Positions 1-11,582 of a stretch of 64,000 bases of DNA are shown here, piece by piece. The translations under genes and the position numbers were made by a program. Origin of the DNA: DASSUW01 sp963740605. GTDB taxonomy: Bacteria; Actinomycetota; Thermoleophilia; Solirubrobacterales; Solirubrobacteraceae. The stretch is from assembly GCA_963740605.1 (NCBI GenBank), contig CAVUFC010000021.1:124001-188000 (forward strand). The letters are read 5' to 3'. Position 1 is the first letter of the stretch, and every line of letters begins with the position of its first letter. The notes under the pieces were generated by a model. The model worked only from the letters and a program-made list of their open reading frames with translations, was not told where the DNA came from and did not search any database.

Positions 1-4
1 GCAC

Positions 5-1222
5 ATGGCTGACAACAGAGGTGTCGCATACATGGGCACCGGCAAGGTCGAGGTTCAGAACATCGACTACCCGACCTTCGAGCTCCAGGACGGTCCGGGC
101 GTCAACCCGGCCAACGTGGGTAGGTCGCTGCCTCATGCGGCGATCCTCAAAGTCGTATCCACCAACATCTGCGGCTCCGACCAGCACATGGTCCGCGGCC
201 GCACCACCGCGCCCGAGGGGCTGATCCTCGGCCACGAGATCACCGGCGAGGTGATCGAGGTCGGCCCGGGTGTCGAGTTCATCAAGAAGGGCGACCTCTG
301 CTCGGTCCCCTTCAACATCGCCTGCGGGCGCTGCCGGAACTGCAAGGAGGGCCACACCGGCGTCTGCGAGAACGTGAATCCGGACCGGCCGGGCTCGGCG
401 TACGGGTACGTCGACATGGGCGGCTGGGTCGGCGGCCAGGCCGAGTACGCGCTCGTGCCGTACGCGGACTGGAACCTCCTCAAGTTCCCCGACAAGGAAC
501 AGGCGATGGAGAAGATCCTCGACCTGACGATGCTGTCGGACATCTTCCCGACCGGCTTCCACGGCGCCTACACGGCGGGCGTGAAGTCAGGGTCGACGGT
601 CTACATCGCGGGCGGTGGCCCGGTCGGCCTGGCGGCGGCGCACTCGGCGCAGCTGCTCGGCGCGTCGGTCGTCTTCGTCGGCGACCTGATCCCGGAGCGG
701 CTCGCGCAGGCCAAGAGCTTCGGCTGCGAGCCGATCGACGTCTCCAAGGGCGATCCGAAGGATCAGCTCGAGCAGATCCTCGGCGTGCCCGAGGTCGACG
801 CGGCGGTCGACGCCGTCGGCTTCGAGGCCCGCGGCCACGGGTCGGACGCCGACCACGAGGCGCCCGCAACGGTCCTGAACTCGATCATGGACATCACGCG
901 GGCGGCCGGCTCGCTCGGCATCCCGGGCCTGTACGTGACCGGCGATCCGGGCGCGGTCGACGACGCCGCGAAGGAGGGCTCGCTGTCGATCCGGATCGGG
1001 CTCGGCTGGGCGAAGTCGCACTCGTTCACGACCGGCCAGTGCCCGGTGATGAAGTACCACCGCGGCCTGATGCAGATGATCCTGCACGGCAAGGCGGAGA
1101 TCGCCAAGGCGGTCAACGCCACGGTGATCACGCTGGACGACGCACCTCAGGGCTACAAGGACTTCGACTCCGGCGTAGCCAAGAAGTTCGTCCTCAACCC
1201 GCACGGCCTGATCAAGGCATAG
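5..1222 (+). CDS. fdhA: Formaldehyde dehydrogenase, glutathione-independent
   Basis: Zinc-dependent medium-chain dehydrogenase of 405 residues, close to the roughly 400 residues of Pseudomonas-type glutathione-independent formaldehyde dehydrogenase, which oxidises formaldehyde to formate with tightly bound NAD. Visible features: the catalytic zinc site begins with CGSD at residues 56-59 and GHE at 76-78; four cysteines at 107, 110, 113 and 121 form the structural zinc lobe; the Rossmann glycine motif GGGPVG lies at 203-208. The long N-terminal segment before the catalytic cysteine and the CENVNPDRPG stretch are typical of this subfamily rather than of ordinary alcohol dehydrogenases. The start is the first ATG in the window; a start further upstream cannot be excluded. 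It is followed by a strong hairpin and a convergent gene, so it ends its transcription unit. Role: cytosolic formaldehyde/aldehyde detoxification. Confidence 0.9.
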   Translation: MADNRGVAYMGTGKVEVQNIDYPTFELQDGPGVNPANVGRSLPHAAILKVVSTNICGSDQHMVRGRTTAPEGLILGHEITGEVIEVGPGVEFIKKGDLCSVPFNIACGRCRNCKEGHTGVCENVNPDRPGSAYGYVDMGGWVGGQAEYALVPYADWNLLKFPDKEQAMEKILDLTMLSDIFPTGFHGAYTAGVKSGSTVYIAGGGPVGLAAAHSAQLLGASVVFVGDLIPERLAQAKSFGCEPIDVSKGDPKDQLEQILGVPEVDAAVDAVGFEARGHGSDADHEAPATVLNSIMDITRAAGSLGIPGLYVTGDPGAVDDAAKEGSLSIRIGLGWAKSHSFTTGQCPVMKYHRGLMQMILHGKAEIAKAVNATVITLDDAPQGYKDFDSGVAKKFVLNPHGLIKA

Positions 1223-1231
1223 AGACGCGAA

Positions 1232-1260
1232 GCGGGCGGCCGGCGTGCCCGGCCGCCCGC
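1232..1260. terminator. Bidirectional hairpin terminator
   Basis: A perfect 12-bp inverted repeat (GCGGGCGGCCGG at 1232-1243 and its complement at 1249-1260) with a 5-base loop lies between two convergent genes. It has no U tract on either side, as is common for terminators in GC-rich actinobacteria. Confidence 0.65.
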
Positions 1261-1267
1261 CATCGCA

Positions 1268-1690
1268 TCAGAGATCCACCGTGACCTGGGTGAGGCGGAA
1301 CGAGTTGCCCGACGGGTCACGGAATCCGGCGTCGATCCCGTACGGACGCTCCTCGGGCGCCTCGGTGAACTCGACGCCGCGATCCTTGAGGTCCTCGTAG
1401 TCGGACCGGACGTCCTCGGTGGTGAGGAAGACCGTGCCGGCGAACCCCTTGCCCATCAGATCGCGGACCTGATCGGCGGTCCCGTTGTCCATCACCGGCG
1501 CGCCGGGGATCGCCATCAGGACGACGGCGAAGTCCTCCTGGCCGGCCGGCCCGACCGTGAGCCAGCGGAAGTTGCCCATCTCGGGCATCGTGACGTCGGA
1601 GCGGACCTCCCAGCCGAGCTTGTCGGTGTAGAAGGCGAGGGCCACGTCCTGGTCGTGGACCCAGAGCTGTGAATTGGCGATGCGAACCAT
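1268..1690 (-). CDS. VOC/glyoxalase-family protein
   Basis: A 140-residue single-domain protein of the vicinal oxygen chelate fold. It opens with a VHDQDVALAFYTDKLGW segment, the usual first beta-alpha unit of this family, and ends with the expected RDPSGNSFRL strand. The frame stays open upstream, but the ATG at 1690 is where the domain begins, so I chose it. Members of this group include glyoxalases, dioxygenases and resistance proteins that bind a metal through side chains on paired beta-alpha-beta-beta-beta units; the substrate cannot be read from sequence. It is followed downstream on its own strand by the hairpin at 1232-1260. It lies about 37 bp downstream of the AraC regulator on the same strand, so the two may be co-transcribed. 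Confidence 0.8.
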   Translation of the reverse strand: MVRIANSQLWVHDQDVALAFYTDKLGWEVRSDVTMPEMGNFRWLTVGPAGQEDFAVVLMAIPGAPVMDNGTADQVRDLMGKGFAGTVFLTTEDVRSDYEDLKDRGVEFTEAPEERPYGIDAGFRDPSGNSFRLTQVTVDL

Positions 1691-1727
1691 GCGACCACGG
1701 TACGGCCGCGCCGCCGCCCTGTCTTCT

Positions 1728-2135
1728 TCAAACGTGCTGTCGTTGCGGGCGCCCGTAGACACGCAGCACGCAGGCCGGAACCCGCGCCAGATGGGAGGCG
1801 GGCGGGAACTCCGCGCGGTACACCGTCGGCGACTTCCCGTACGTCCGCGTGAAGCTCGTCGTGAACGAGCCGACGCTCTGCAGGCCGACCGAGAAGCAGA
1901 TGTCCGCGACCGAGCGATCGGTGTTGCGGAGCAGCGCGGCCGCCCGCTCGAGCCGGCGCGTGAGCAGGTACTGGTGCGGCGAGTCGCCGAACGCGCGCCG
2001 GAACTCGCGGCTGAAGTGCGCACGGCTCAATCCCGCCGCCTGGGCGAGGTCGTTGACGTCGAGCGGCTCGAAGTAGCGGGCGTCCGCCAGGTCCTTCGCA
2101 CGGAGCAGATGCCGGGCGGGAGGGACGAACGCCAT
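1728..2135 (-). CDS. AraC-family transcriptional regulator, DNA-binding domain only
   Basis: A 135-residue protein that is essentially an AraC-type double helix-turn-helix: first helix pair around residues 26-52 (DLAQAAGLSRAHFSREFRR), then the second with the hallmark FxxxxGKSPTxYR-like sequence near residues 94-107. There is no room for an N-terminal ligand-binding domain, so it either senses a partner protein or acts constitutively. The ATG at 2135 was preferred; in-frame starts further upstream would run into the divergent icd gene. Its start lies 28 bp from the icd start, so both promoters overlap this short gap, and the adjacent VOC gene downstream is a likely target. Confidence 0.82.
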   Translation of the reverse strand: MAFVPPARHLLRAKDLADARYFEPLDVNDLAQAAGLSRAHFSREFRRAFGDSPHQYLLTRRLERAAALLRNTDRSVADICFSVGLQSVGSFTTSFTRTYGKSPTVYRAEFPPASHLARVPACVLRVYGRPQRQHV

Positions 2136-2163
2136 GCGTCCAGTAATACCGTGTCGCGCTCCG

Positions 2164-4192
<2,029 letters not shown>

Positions 4193-4218
<26 letters not shown>

Positions 4219-5101
4219 CCCAGTGATCGGCGGTGAGCTTGGCGGGCTCGGTCGTCGCGCAGAAGTCGACCAGGAGTGTGGCAAAGCGCTCCGGGTCGGT
4301 GTTGTGGGGCATGTGACCGGCGTCGGGGAAGACCTCGAAACGGCTCCCGGGCATCGCCTCGTGGGCCGCGACGCCGTGCTCGACCGGGATGATCGAGTCC
4401 TTCTCGCCCCACACGACCATCGACGGGAGCAGCCCAGCCAGCTCGAGGCGATCGTGCGCGCTCACGCGCTGGCCGCCCGGCTCGATCACGGCGCGAACCG
4501 TGTGCAGGAACGCCTGCCGAGAGCCGGCGTTGTCGAGTGAGGCGAAGCCCTCGGCGAGCACCTGCATGTCCTCGCCCGGAGTGATGCGCGCGCGGCGCAG
4601 CAGGCCGCCGACGCGGCGCCCGATGCCGACCAGGCCGGCCGACGTCAGGGCCGGGAGCACATAGTCGGCGCCCGGAAGGGTCGCCGCACGCAGCAGGAGG
4701 TGGACCTCGCGCCCGAGGCCGCCGCTGGAGACGAGCACCAGGCGCTCGCAGCGCTCGGGGAACTGGTAGGCGAACTGCATCGCGACGCCGCCGCCGAGCG
4801 AATGGCCGACGATCGTCGCGCGCTCGATCCCGAGCGCGGTCATGACGTCGCGGGCGCCGCTGGCGTGCGCGCCGAGTGAGTAGTCGCCGCGCGGCGTGGC
4901 CGACTCGCCGTGCCCGAGCAGGTCCGGTGCGACCAGCGTGAAGTGGTCGGCAAGGCTCGGAGCGACGCGCTCCCAGGTCGCCGAGGAGTTCGTGACACCG
5001 TGCAGCAGGAGCAGCGCCGGACCGCTGCCACCCTGCCGATAGCTGACCTGATGCCCGTGCAGCTCGATCTGGTTCGGCGTCAGCCCCATGCCCGAACCCA
5101 C
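4193..5101 (-). CDS. Alpha/beta hydrolase
   Basis: A 302-residue alpha/beta-hydrolase-fold protein. It shows the oxyanion-hole LLLHG motif at residues 31-35, the nucleophile elbow GHSLGG with Ser101, a probable acid in WGEKDS and the catalytic His in the late DAGHMPH motif. The order and spacing fit the esterase/C-C hydrolase/peroxidase-like group, but no substrate can be assigned. A second in-frame ATG at 5086 gives a start five codons shorter and is equally plausible. The 3' end overlaps the icd 3' end by 26 bp on the opposite strand. Its start is 48 bp from the divergent recC start. Confidence 0.82.
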
Positions 5102-5148
5102 TGTGTCAGAACGCGCGCGTCCGCCGCGACACCTACGGTGGCAACCGA

Positions 5149-8100
5149 GTGCTTCACGTTCACCGATCAGAACGCGCGGACGCGCTCGTCGACGCGCTGG
5201 GCGCGCTGCTGGCGGCTCCGCTCCCGGATCCGTTTGCGCGCGAGGTCGTGGCCGTGCCCACGCGCGGGATGGAGCGCTGGCTCACGCAGCGCATGTCCGC
5301 CGCCCTCGGCACTAGGCCGGGGCGGCGCGACGGGGTGTGCGCCAACGTCGACTTCCCGCCGCCCGGGCGCCTGATCGCCGACGCCGTCGCGACGGCGTCC
5401 GGGATCGATCCCGACAGCGACCCGTGGCGGCCCGAGCGGGCGGTGTGGCCGCTGCTGGAGATCGTCGACGCGTCGCTGCACGAGCCGTGGCTGAAGCTGC
5501 TGGCCGACCATCTCGGCGCAGGCGAGGAGCGGCGGGCGCGCCGGTTCTCGAGCGTCCGGCACGTCGCCGAACTGTTCGACCGCTACGCGCTGTACCGGCC
5601 CGAGCTGCTCGAGCGCTGGGCAGCGGGGGAGGGCGATCACTGGCAGGCGCACCTGTGGCGCGAGCTGTGCGACGAGCTGACCGTGCCCGGCCCCGCCGAG
5701 CGACGCGACGTCGCGTGCCGGGTGCTGCGCGATCACCCTGAGCGCGCGGACCTGCCGGACCGCCTCTCGCTGTTCGGCCTGACGCGGCTGCCCGTCGGGC
5801 ACCTGCAGGTGCTCAAGGCGCTCGCCGCCCAGCGCGACGTCCACCTGTTCCTGCTCCATCCCTCGCCCGCCCAGTGGGAGCGGCTCAAGAGCCATCCGCC
5901 CGTGGAGCGGCGCGCGCAGGTGCAGTCTCGGGCCGCGAATCCGCTGCTCGCCTCCTGGGGCCACGACTCACGCGAGCTGCAGCTCGTGCTCGGCGCCGAC
6001 CACGTCGACCACCTGCACCCGATCGAGCACCGCACCGACACGCTGCTCGCGCGCGTGCAGGCCGACGTCCGCGAGGACCGCCGCGCCGATCACCCGAGCG
6101 ACCGCAGCATCCAGGTCCACTCATGCCACGGCCGCGCCCGCCAGGTCGAGGTCCTGCGCGACGCGATCCTCCACCTCCTCGCCGACGACCCGACGCTCGA
6201 GCCGCGCGACGTGATCGTGATGTGCCCGGACATCGAGACGTTCGCGCCGCTCATCCAGGCGACGTTCGGCGCCGGCGACGACGAGGTCGAGCCGGTGGAG
6301 GGCGCGCCGCCCGACCTGCGCGTCCGGCTCGCCGACCGCTCGCTCCGCCAGACCAACCCGGTGCTCGGCGTCGTCGCCCGGCTGATCGAGCTCGCCGGCG
6401 AGCGGCTGACCGCCTCGCAGGTGCTCGACCTCGCCGACCGCGAGCCGGTCCGCCGGCGCTTCCGCCTCGACGACGACGACATCGCGCGGATGGAGGAGTG
6501 GGTGCGCGCGAGCGGGATCCGCTGGGGGCTCGACGCGGCGCATCGCGCGCCGTTCAAGCTCGAGCAGCTCCCGAGCGGCACGTGGCGTGCCGGGCTCGAC
6601 CGGCTGCTGCTCGGCGTCACGATGTCCGAGGACGACCAGCGGCTGTTCGAGCGCGTGCTGCCGATCGACGACGTCGAGAGCGGGGCGATCGACCTCGTCG
6701 GCCGCTTCGCCGAGTTGATCGACCGCCTGCAGGGGAGCGTCGACGCGCTCTCTAAGCCGAAGGCCATCGACGAGTGGGCGGCCGCGCTCGCGGCGGCCGC
6801 GGACGTGCTCACCACCACCCCGCCGCGCGACGCCTGGCAGCGGGCCGAGCTCCAGCGCCTGCTCGACGACGTGGTCAGCGAAGCCGCCGGCAACACCGCC
6901 GAGATTGCGCTCACCGAGCTGCGCACGCTGCTCGCCGACCGGCTGAAGGGACGCCCGACGCGCGCGAATTTCCGCACCGGTCACCTGACGATCTGCACGC
7001 TGGTGCCGATGCGGTCGGTTCCGCATCGCGTCGTCTGCCTGCTCGGCCTCGACGACGGCGTGTTCCCGCGCAAGACGCCGCGCGACGGCGACGACCTGCT
7101 GCTCGACGACCCGCACATCGGAGAGCGCGACGCCCGCACCGAGGACCGCCAGCTGCTTCTTGACGCCCTGATGGCCGCGACCGACCGGCTGATCGTCACC
7201 TACACGGGAAACGACGAGCGGACGAACCTCGCGCGGCCGCCCGCCGTCCCGGTCGGCGAGCTGCTCGATCTCGTCGGTCACGACGTCGTGGTCCGGCACC
7301 CGCTGCAGCCGTTCGACCAGCGCAACTTCGAGCGCGGGGCGCTGGTGCCGGAGACGACCTGGAGCTTCGATCGCGTGACGCTGCGGGGCGCTCAGGCGCT
7401 GACCGCCGAGCGTGTACCGCGCCCTCGCTTCCTCACCGACCCGCTGCCACCGCTCGCCACCGAGCTTGTCGAGCTCGACGACCTCGTGCGCTTCGTCGAA
7501 CGGCCGGTGCGGACGTTCCTGCGCAAGCGGCTGGGGATCAGCGTCGCCGACTACTCCGACGAGGTCGAGGACGCGCTCTCGGTCGAGCTCGACGCCCTGG
7601 AGGAGTGGGGCGTCGGCCAGCGATTGCTGAACGCGCGGCTGCGCGGCGCCGAGCGGCGCGGGGCGATCCTCGCCGAGATCGCGCGTGGCAAGCTCCCGCC
7701 GGGGGCGCTCGGCGAGCCGGTGATCGGGCGGATCGATCCGGTGGTCGACGCGATCGTCGAGCGCGCGCCGGAGGGCGAGGCGACGTCGCTCGACGTGCGG
7801 GTGACGCTGCCCGACGGCCGCCGGCTGAGCGGGACGGTGGCGAACATCGTCGACGACACGCTGCGCACCGTGACGTACTCGAAGGTGAATCCGCGGCACC
7901 GGATCGCGGCCTGGGTGCGGCTGCTCGCGGTCCAGGCCGCGTACCCGAACCGCGAGTTCGAGGCGGTCACCGTCGGGCGCGGTCAGGACGGCGTGGGGGT
8001 GGCCCGTGTGGGCGGCATCGACGCTGCACTGGCGCGCGACTACCTGGTCGAGCTGCTCGATCTGTACGACCGCGGGATGCGCGAGCCGCCGCCGCTGTAC

Positions 8101-8340
8101 TGCCTGACGTCGGCCGCGTACGCGAGCGGCGGCGACGCGGCCGGCGCGTGGGAGTCGGCGCGCTTCCCGGGCGAGGACGCCGAGCCCGAGCACCAGCTCG
8201 TCCTCGGGCCGCTGAGCTTCGCCGACCTGATGCTCCCGGCCGCGCGCACCGACGAGGCGTGGGACATGGACGAGACGCGCCGCGTCGGCCGCTGGGCGCG
8301 GCGGCTGTGGGACCCCGTCCTGAGGCACGAGCAGCGATGA
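5149..8340 (+). CDS. recC: Exodeoxyribonuclease V subunit gamma (RecC)
   Basis: A 1063-residue RecC homologue, the subunit that holds the split DNA strands and reads Chi-like sequences in the RecBCD enzyme. It has the RecC N terminus (LHVHRSERADALVDAL), the PTRGMERWL helicase-like strand near residue 40, FGLTRLP near residue 208, a VIVMCPDIETFAPLI block near residue 357, and VCLLGLDDGVFPR near residue 631. These are vestigial superfamily 1 helicase motifs without a working Walker box, as expected for RecC. The start is GTG at 5149, immediately preceding the family N terminus. Its stop overlaps the recB start by 4 bp (ATGA), so translation is coupled. Confidence 0.92.
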   Translation: MLHVHRSERADALVDALGALLAAPLPDPFAREVVAVPTRGMERWLTQRMSAALGTRPGRRDGVCANVDFPPPGRLIADAVATASGIDPDSDPWRPERAVWPLLEIVDASLHEPWLKLLADHLGAGEERRARRFSSVRHVAELFDRYALYRPELLERWAAGEGDHWQAHLWRELCDELTVPGPAERRDVACRVLRDHPERADLPDRLSLFGLTRLPVGHLQVLKALAAQRDVHLFLLHPSPAQWERLKSHPPVERRAQVQSRAANPLLASWGHDSRELQLVLGADHVDHLHPIEHRTDTLLARVQADVREDRRADHPSDRSIQVHSCHGRARQVEVLRDAILHLLADDPTLEPRDVIVMCPDIETFAPLIQATFGAGDDEVEPVEGAPPDLRVRLADRSLRQTNPVLGVVARLIELAGERLTASQVLDLADREPVRRRFRLDDDDIARMEEWVRASGIRWGLDAAHRAPFKLEQLPSGTWRAGLDRLLLGVTMSEDDQRLFERVLPIDDVESGAIDLVGRFAELIDRLQGSVDALSKPKAIDEWAAALAAAADVLTTTPPRDAWQRAELQRLLDDVVSEAAGNTAEIALTELRTLLADRLKGRPTRANFRTGHLTICTLVPMRSVPHRVVCLLGLDDGVFPRKTPRDGDDLLLDDPHIGERDARTEDRQLLLDALMAATDRLIVTYTGNDERTNLARPPAVPVGELLDLVGHDVVVRHPLQPFDQRNFERGALVPETTWSFDRVTLRGAQALTAERVPRPRFLTDPLPPLATELVELDDLVRFVERPVRTFLRKRLGISVADYSDEVEDALSVELDALEEWGVGQRLLNARLRGAERRGAILAEIARGKLPPGALGEPVIGRIDPVVDAIVERAPEGEATSLDVRVTLPDGRRLSGTVANIVDDTLRTVTYSKVNPRHRIAAWVRLLAVQAAYPNREFEAVTVGRGQDGVGVARVGGIDAALARDYLVELLDLYDRGMREPPPLYCLTSAAYASGGDAAGAWESARFPGEDAEPEHQLVLGPLSFADLMLPAARTDEAWDMDETRRVGRWARRLWDPVLRHEQR

Positions 8341-11300
8341 CCCGCGAGTTCGACGTCACCGGACCGCTCCCGACCGGCGTGACCGTGCTGGAGGCGAGCG
8401 CCGGCACCGGCAAGACGTGGACGATCGCCGCGCTCGCGTCGCGCTACGTCGCGGAGGGCACGCCGCTGGAGCGGCTCCTGCTCGTCACGTTCACGCGGAT
8501 GGCGACCGGCGAGCTGCGCGAGCGCGTGCGCGAGCGGCTGGTTCGCGACCTCGCCGCCGAGACCGACGAGACGCGCTGCGAGCGGCTCGCCCGCGCGGTC
8601 TCCGACTTCGACGCCGCGACGATCGCCACCACCCACGGCTTCTGCCAGGAGGTGCTGAGCGGGCTCGGCGTTGCGGGCGACGTCGAGCGCGACGCCGTGT
8701 TCGTCGAGGACGTCACCGACATCGCCGACGAGGTCGTCGACGACCTGTACGTCCGTCGCTTCCACCGCGCCGAGGGCGAGCCGGCGTTCAGCCGCGAGCA
8801 GGCCGGCAAGATCGCGTCGATCGCGGTCGCCAACCCGCTGGCGCCGATCGAGCCGGCGCAGGCCGAGGCGGGGAGCGTGCCCGCGATGCGGGCGCGGCTG
8901 GCGGGCGCCGTGCGCGCCGAGCTCGACCGCCGCAAGCAGCGCGGCGGCGTCATGACCTACGACGACCTGCTGACGCGCCTGAACGCGACGCTCGAAGGGC
9001 CGGGCGGCGAGCTCGTCGCCGAGCGGCTGCGCCATCGCTACAAGGTCGTCCTCGTCGACGAGTTCCAGGACACCGACCCGGTGCAGTGGAACATCATGCG
9101 CCGCGCGTTCGGCGGCGGCACGCTGGTGTTGATCGGCGACCCGAAGCAGGCGATCTACGCGTTCCGCGGCGCCGACGTCTACGCCTACCTCGACGCCGCG
9201 CGTGAGGCCGCCACGCAGGCGACGCTCGAGGTCAACTACCGCAGCGACCAGGGGCTGATCGACGCGTACGACGCGCTGTTCGGCGGCGCCTCGCTCGGCC
9301 ACCCGGGGATCGTGTACCGCCAGGTCCGCGCGACCCCGGAGAACCAGGAGGCGCGGCTGACCGATGCGCCGATCGCCGCGCCGCTGCGGATCCGCGTCGT
9401 GCACCGCGACGAGGTGTCGATCTCCACCACGCAGGGCGGCTACGCGCGCAACGCGTCGGCCCGCGAGCACATCGCCACCGACCTCGCGCTCGACCTCGTG
9501 CGGTTGCTCGACTCCGACGCCAAGGTCGAGGGCACGCCGGTCGAGCCCGGCCACGTCGCCGTGCTCGTGCAGACCAACCGGGCCGCCGCGCAGGTGCGCG
9601 ACGCGCTCGGCGAGGCCGGCATCCCCGCGGTCATCAACGGCGCCGGCAGCGTGTTCGGGACGACGCAGGCGCGCGAGTGGCTGCGGCTGCTGGAGGCGCT
9701 CGAGCGGCCGACGTCCGAGCCGCGCGCGCATGCCGCGGCGCTGACCGCGTTCCTGGGCTGGAGCGCCGCGCGCATCGCCGGCGCGGCCGATGAGGAGTGG
9801 GAGGCCGTCCATCGCCGGCTGCACGAGTGGGCGCGCGTGCTGCGGTCCAACGGCGTCGCGTCTCTGATCGAGACCGTCACGCTCGCCGAAGGGCTCCCCG
9901 AGCGGGTGCTCTCGGCCGTTGACGGGGAGCGGCGGCTGACCGACCTGCGGCACGTCGGTCAGCTCCTGCACGCCGCGGCGACCACCGAGCAGCTCGGCAC
10001 CACCGCGCTGGTCGCGTGGCTGCGGCGCCGGATCGCCGAAGCCGACCAGGACACCAGCGACGAGGACCGCAGCCGCCGCCTGGAGTCCGACGCCCAGGCC
10101 GTCCAGGTGCTCACCGTGCACCGCAGCAAGGGGCTCGAGTTCCCGATCGTCTACTACCCCTACCTGTGGGAGCCGGGGTACATCCCGCCCGGGCTGCCGG
10201 TCGCCTACCACGACCCCGCCGCGGGCGATCGCCGGACGATCGATGTCGGCCTCGAGGGCGAGGACTTCGACCGCCACAAGGAGCAGCACCTGATCGAGGA
10301 GCGCGGGGAGGACCTGCGGCTCGCCTACGTGGCTCTGACGCGCGCCAAGCACCAGGCCGTGGTGTGGTGGGCGCCGTCGTGGAACAGTCGCGACTCGGCG
10401 CTCGGGCGCCTGCTGTTCGCACGCAGGGACGACGGCACGGTGCCGGCGATCGGGCGCTTCACGCCGAGCGACAAGGCCGCCGTCGGCCGGTTCGAGAAGC
10501 TCGCCGCCGACGTGGTCGGCTGCATCAGCGTCGAGCGTTCGCGGCTGGGGAAGCCGCTCGCCTACAGCGGGCCGCTGCGCGCGCCCGCCGAGCTCGTGGC
10601 GGCGCGCTTCGACCGCGCGCTCGACCGCCGCTGGCGGCGGACCTCGTTCAGCGACATCACGAGCGGCGCGCACGAGGCGCGTGTGGCGAGCGAGCCCGAA
10701 GAGGCGGTGCTGGAGGACGAGCCGGAGACGCCGGTGCGCCCGGCGGCCGCGGAGACGCTCGCGGCGGCCAATCTCCACGCCACGCCGTCGCTGCTCGCCG
10801 CGATGCCGGCCGGCACGAGCGTCGGCACGTTCGTGCACCGGGTGCTGGAGGCGACCGACTTCGCCGCCGCCGATCTCGACGCCGAGCTGACCGCGCGCGT
10901 CGCCGAGGTGCAGGCGCGGCGGGCGGTCGAGATCGGCGAGACGGCCGCGGTGATCGCCGGGCTGCGCGCGGCGATCGAGACGCCGCTCGTCGACGGGCTG
11001 CGGCTCCGCGACCTCACGCGCGCCGACCGGCTCGACGAGCTCGACTTCGAGTTCCCGCTCGTCGGCGGCGACGAGCCGCAGGGCCGCGTCGCGCTCGATG
11101 CGATCGCTGCCGTCCTGCGCGCGCACCTGGAGGCCGGCGACCCGCTCGCCGGCTACGCGGACCGGCTCGCCGATCCGGCCCTGCGCAGCACGGTGCGCGG
11201 TTACGTGACCGGCAGCATCGACCTCGTCGCACGCACCCGCGAGCGCTTCACCGTCGTCGACTACAAGACGAACTGGCTCGCCGCCGCGGGCGAGGAGCTG

Positions 11301-11582
11301 ACGGAGTGGCATCACCGCCCGGCCGCGCTCGCCGCCGAGATGGAGCGCGGCCACTACGGGCTGCAGGCGCTGCTGTACACGGTCGCGCTGCACCGCTACC
11401 TGCGCTGGCGGCTGCCGTCATATGACCCGGAGCAGCACCTCGGCGGCGTGCTGTACCTGTTCGTGCGCGGGATGGTCGGGCCGGACACGCCGGTTGTCGA
11501 CGGCACGCCGTGCGGCGTGTTCGCCTGGCGGCCGCCGGCGGCGCTGGTGACCGCGCTGAGCGACGGATTGGACCGCGCATGA
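8337..11582 (+). CDS. recB: Exodeoxyribonuclease V subunit beta (RecB helicase-nuclease)
   Basis: A 1081-residue RecB, the 3'-5' helicase and only nuclease of RecBCD in double-strand-break repair. UvrD-like helicase motifs appear in order: Walker A ASAGTGKT at residues 20-27, motif II LVDEFQDTDPVQW, motif III GDPKQAIYAFRGAD, and motif VI LAYVALTRAK. The C-terminal PD-(D/E)XK nuclease is intact: Asp962 in GSIDLV, then Asp975 and Lys977 in DYKTN. The ATG at 8337 overlaps the recC stop; the frame is open far upstream, but that part is out-of-frame recC. It is slightly shorter than E. coli RecB (1180). The stop overlaps the recD start (ATGA). Confidence 0.94.
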   Translation: MTREFDVTGPLPTGVTVLEASAGTGKTWTIAALASRYVAEGTPLERLLLVTFTRMATGELRERVRERLVRDLAAETDETRCERLARAVSDFDAATIATTHGFCQEVLSGLGVAGDVERDAVFVEDVTDIADEVVDDLYVRRFHRAEGEPAFSREQAGKIASIAVANPLAPIEPAQAEAGSVPAMRARLAGAVRAELDRRKQRGGVMTYDDLLTRLNATLEGPGGELVAERLRHRYKVVLVDEFQDTDPVQWNIMRRAFGGGTLVLIGDPKQAIYAFRGADVYAYLDAAREAATQATLEVNYRSDQGLIDAYDALFGGASLGHPGIVYRQVRATPENQEARLTDAPIAAPLRIRVVHRDEVSISTTQGGYARNASAREHIATDLALDLVRLLDSDAKVEGTPVEPGHVAVLVQTNRAAAQVRDALGEAGIPAVINGAGSVFGTTQAREWLRLLEALERPTSEPRAHAAALTAFLGWSAARIAGAADEEWEAVHRRLHEWARVLRSNGVASLIETVTLAEGLPERVLSAVDGERRLTDLRHVGQLLHAAATTEQLGTTALVAWLRRRIAEADQDTSDEDRSRRLESDAQAVQVLTVHRSKGLEFPIVYYPYLWEPGYIPPGLPVAYHDPAAGDRRTIDVGLEGEDFDRHKEQHLIEERGEDLRLAYVALTRAKHQAVVWWAPSWNSRDSALGRLLFARRDDGTVPAIGRFTPSDKAAVGRFEKLAADVVGCISVERSRLGKPLAYSGPLRAPAELVAARFDRALDRRWRRTSFSDITSGAHEARVASEPEEAVLEDEPETPVRPAAAETLAAANLHATPSLLAAMPAGTSVGTFVHRVLEATDFAAADLDAELTARVAEVQARRAVEIGETAAVIAGLRAAIETPLVDGLRLRDLTRADRLDELDFEFPLVGGDEPQGRVALDAIAAVLRAHLEAGDPLAGYADRLADPALRSTVRGYVTGSIDLVARTRERFTVVDYKTNWLAAAGEELTEWHHRPAALAAEMERGHYGLQALLYTVALHRYLRWRLPSYDPEQHLGGVLYLFVRGMVGPDTPVVDGTPCGVFAWRPPAALVTALSDGLDRA

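Noticed and set aside
8040..11393. A 1117-codon open frame on the minus strand over recB
   Set aside because: Antisense of a clear RecB; low-complexity composition, no motifs.
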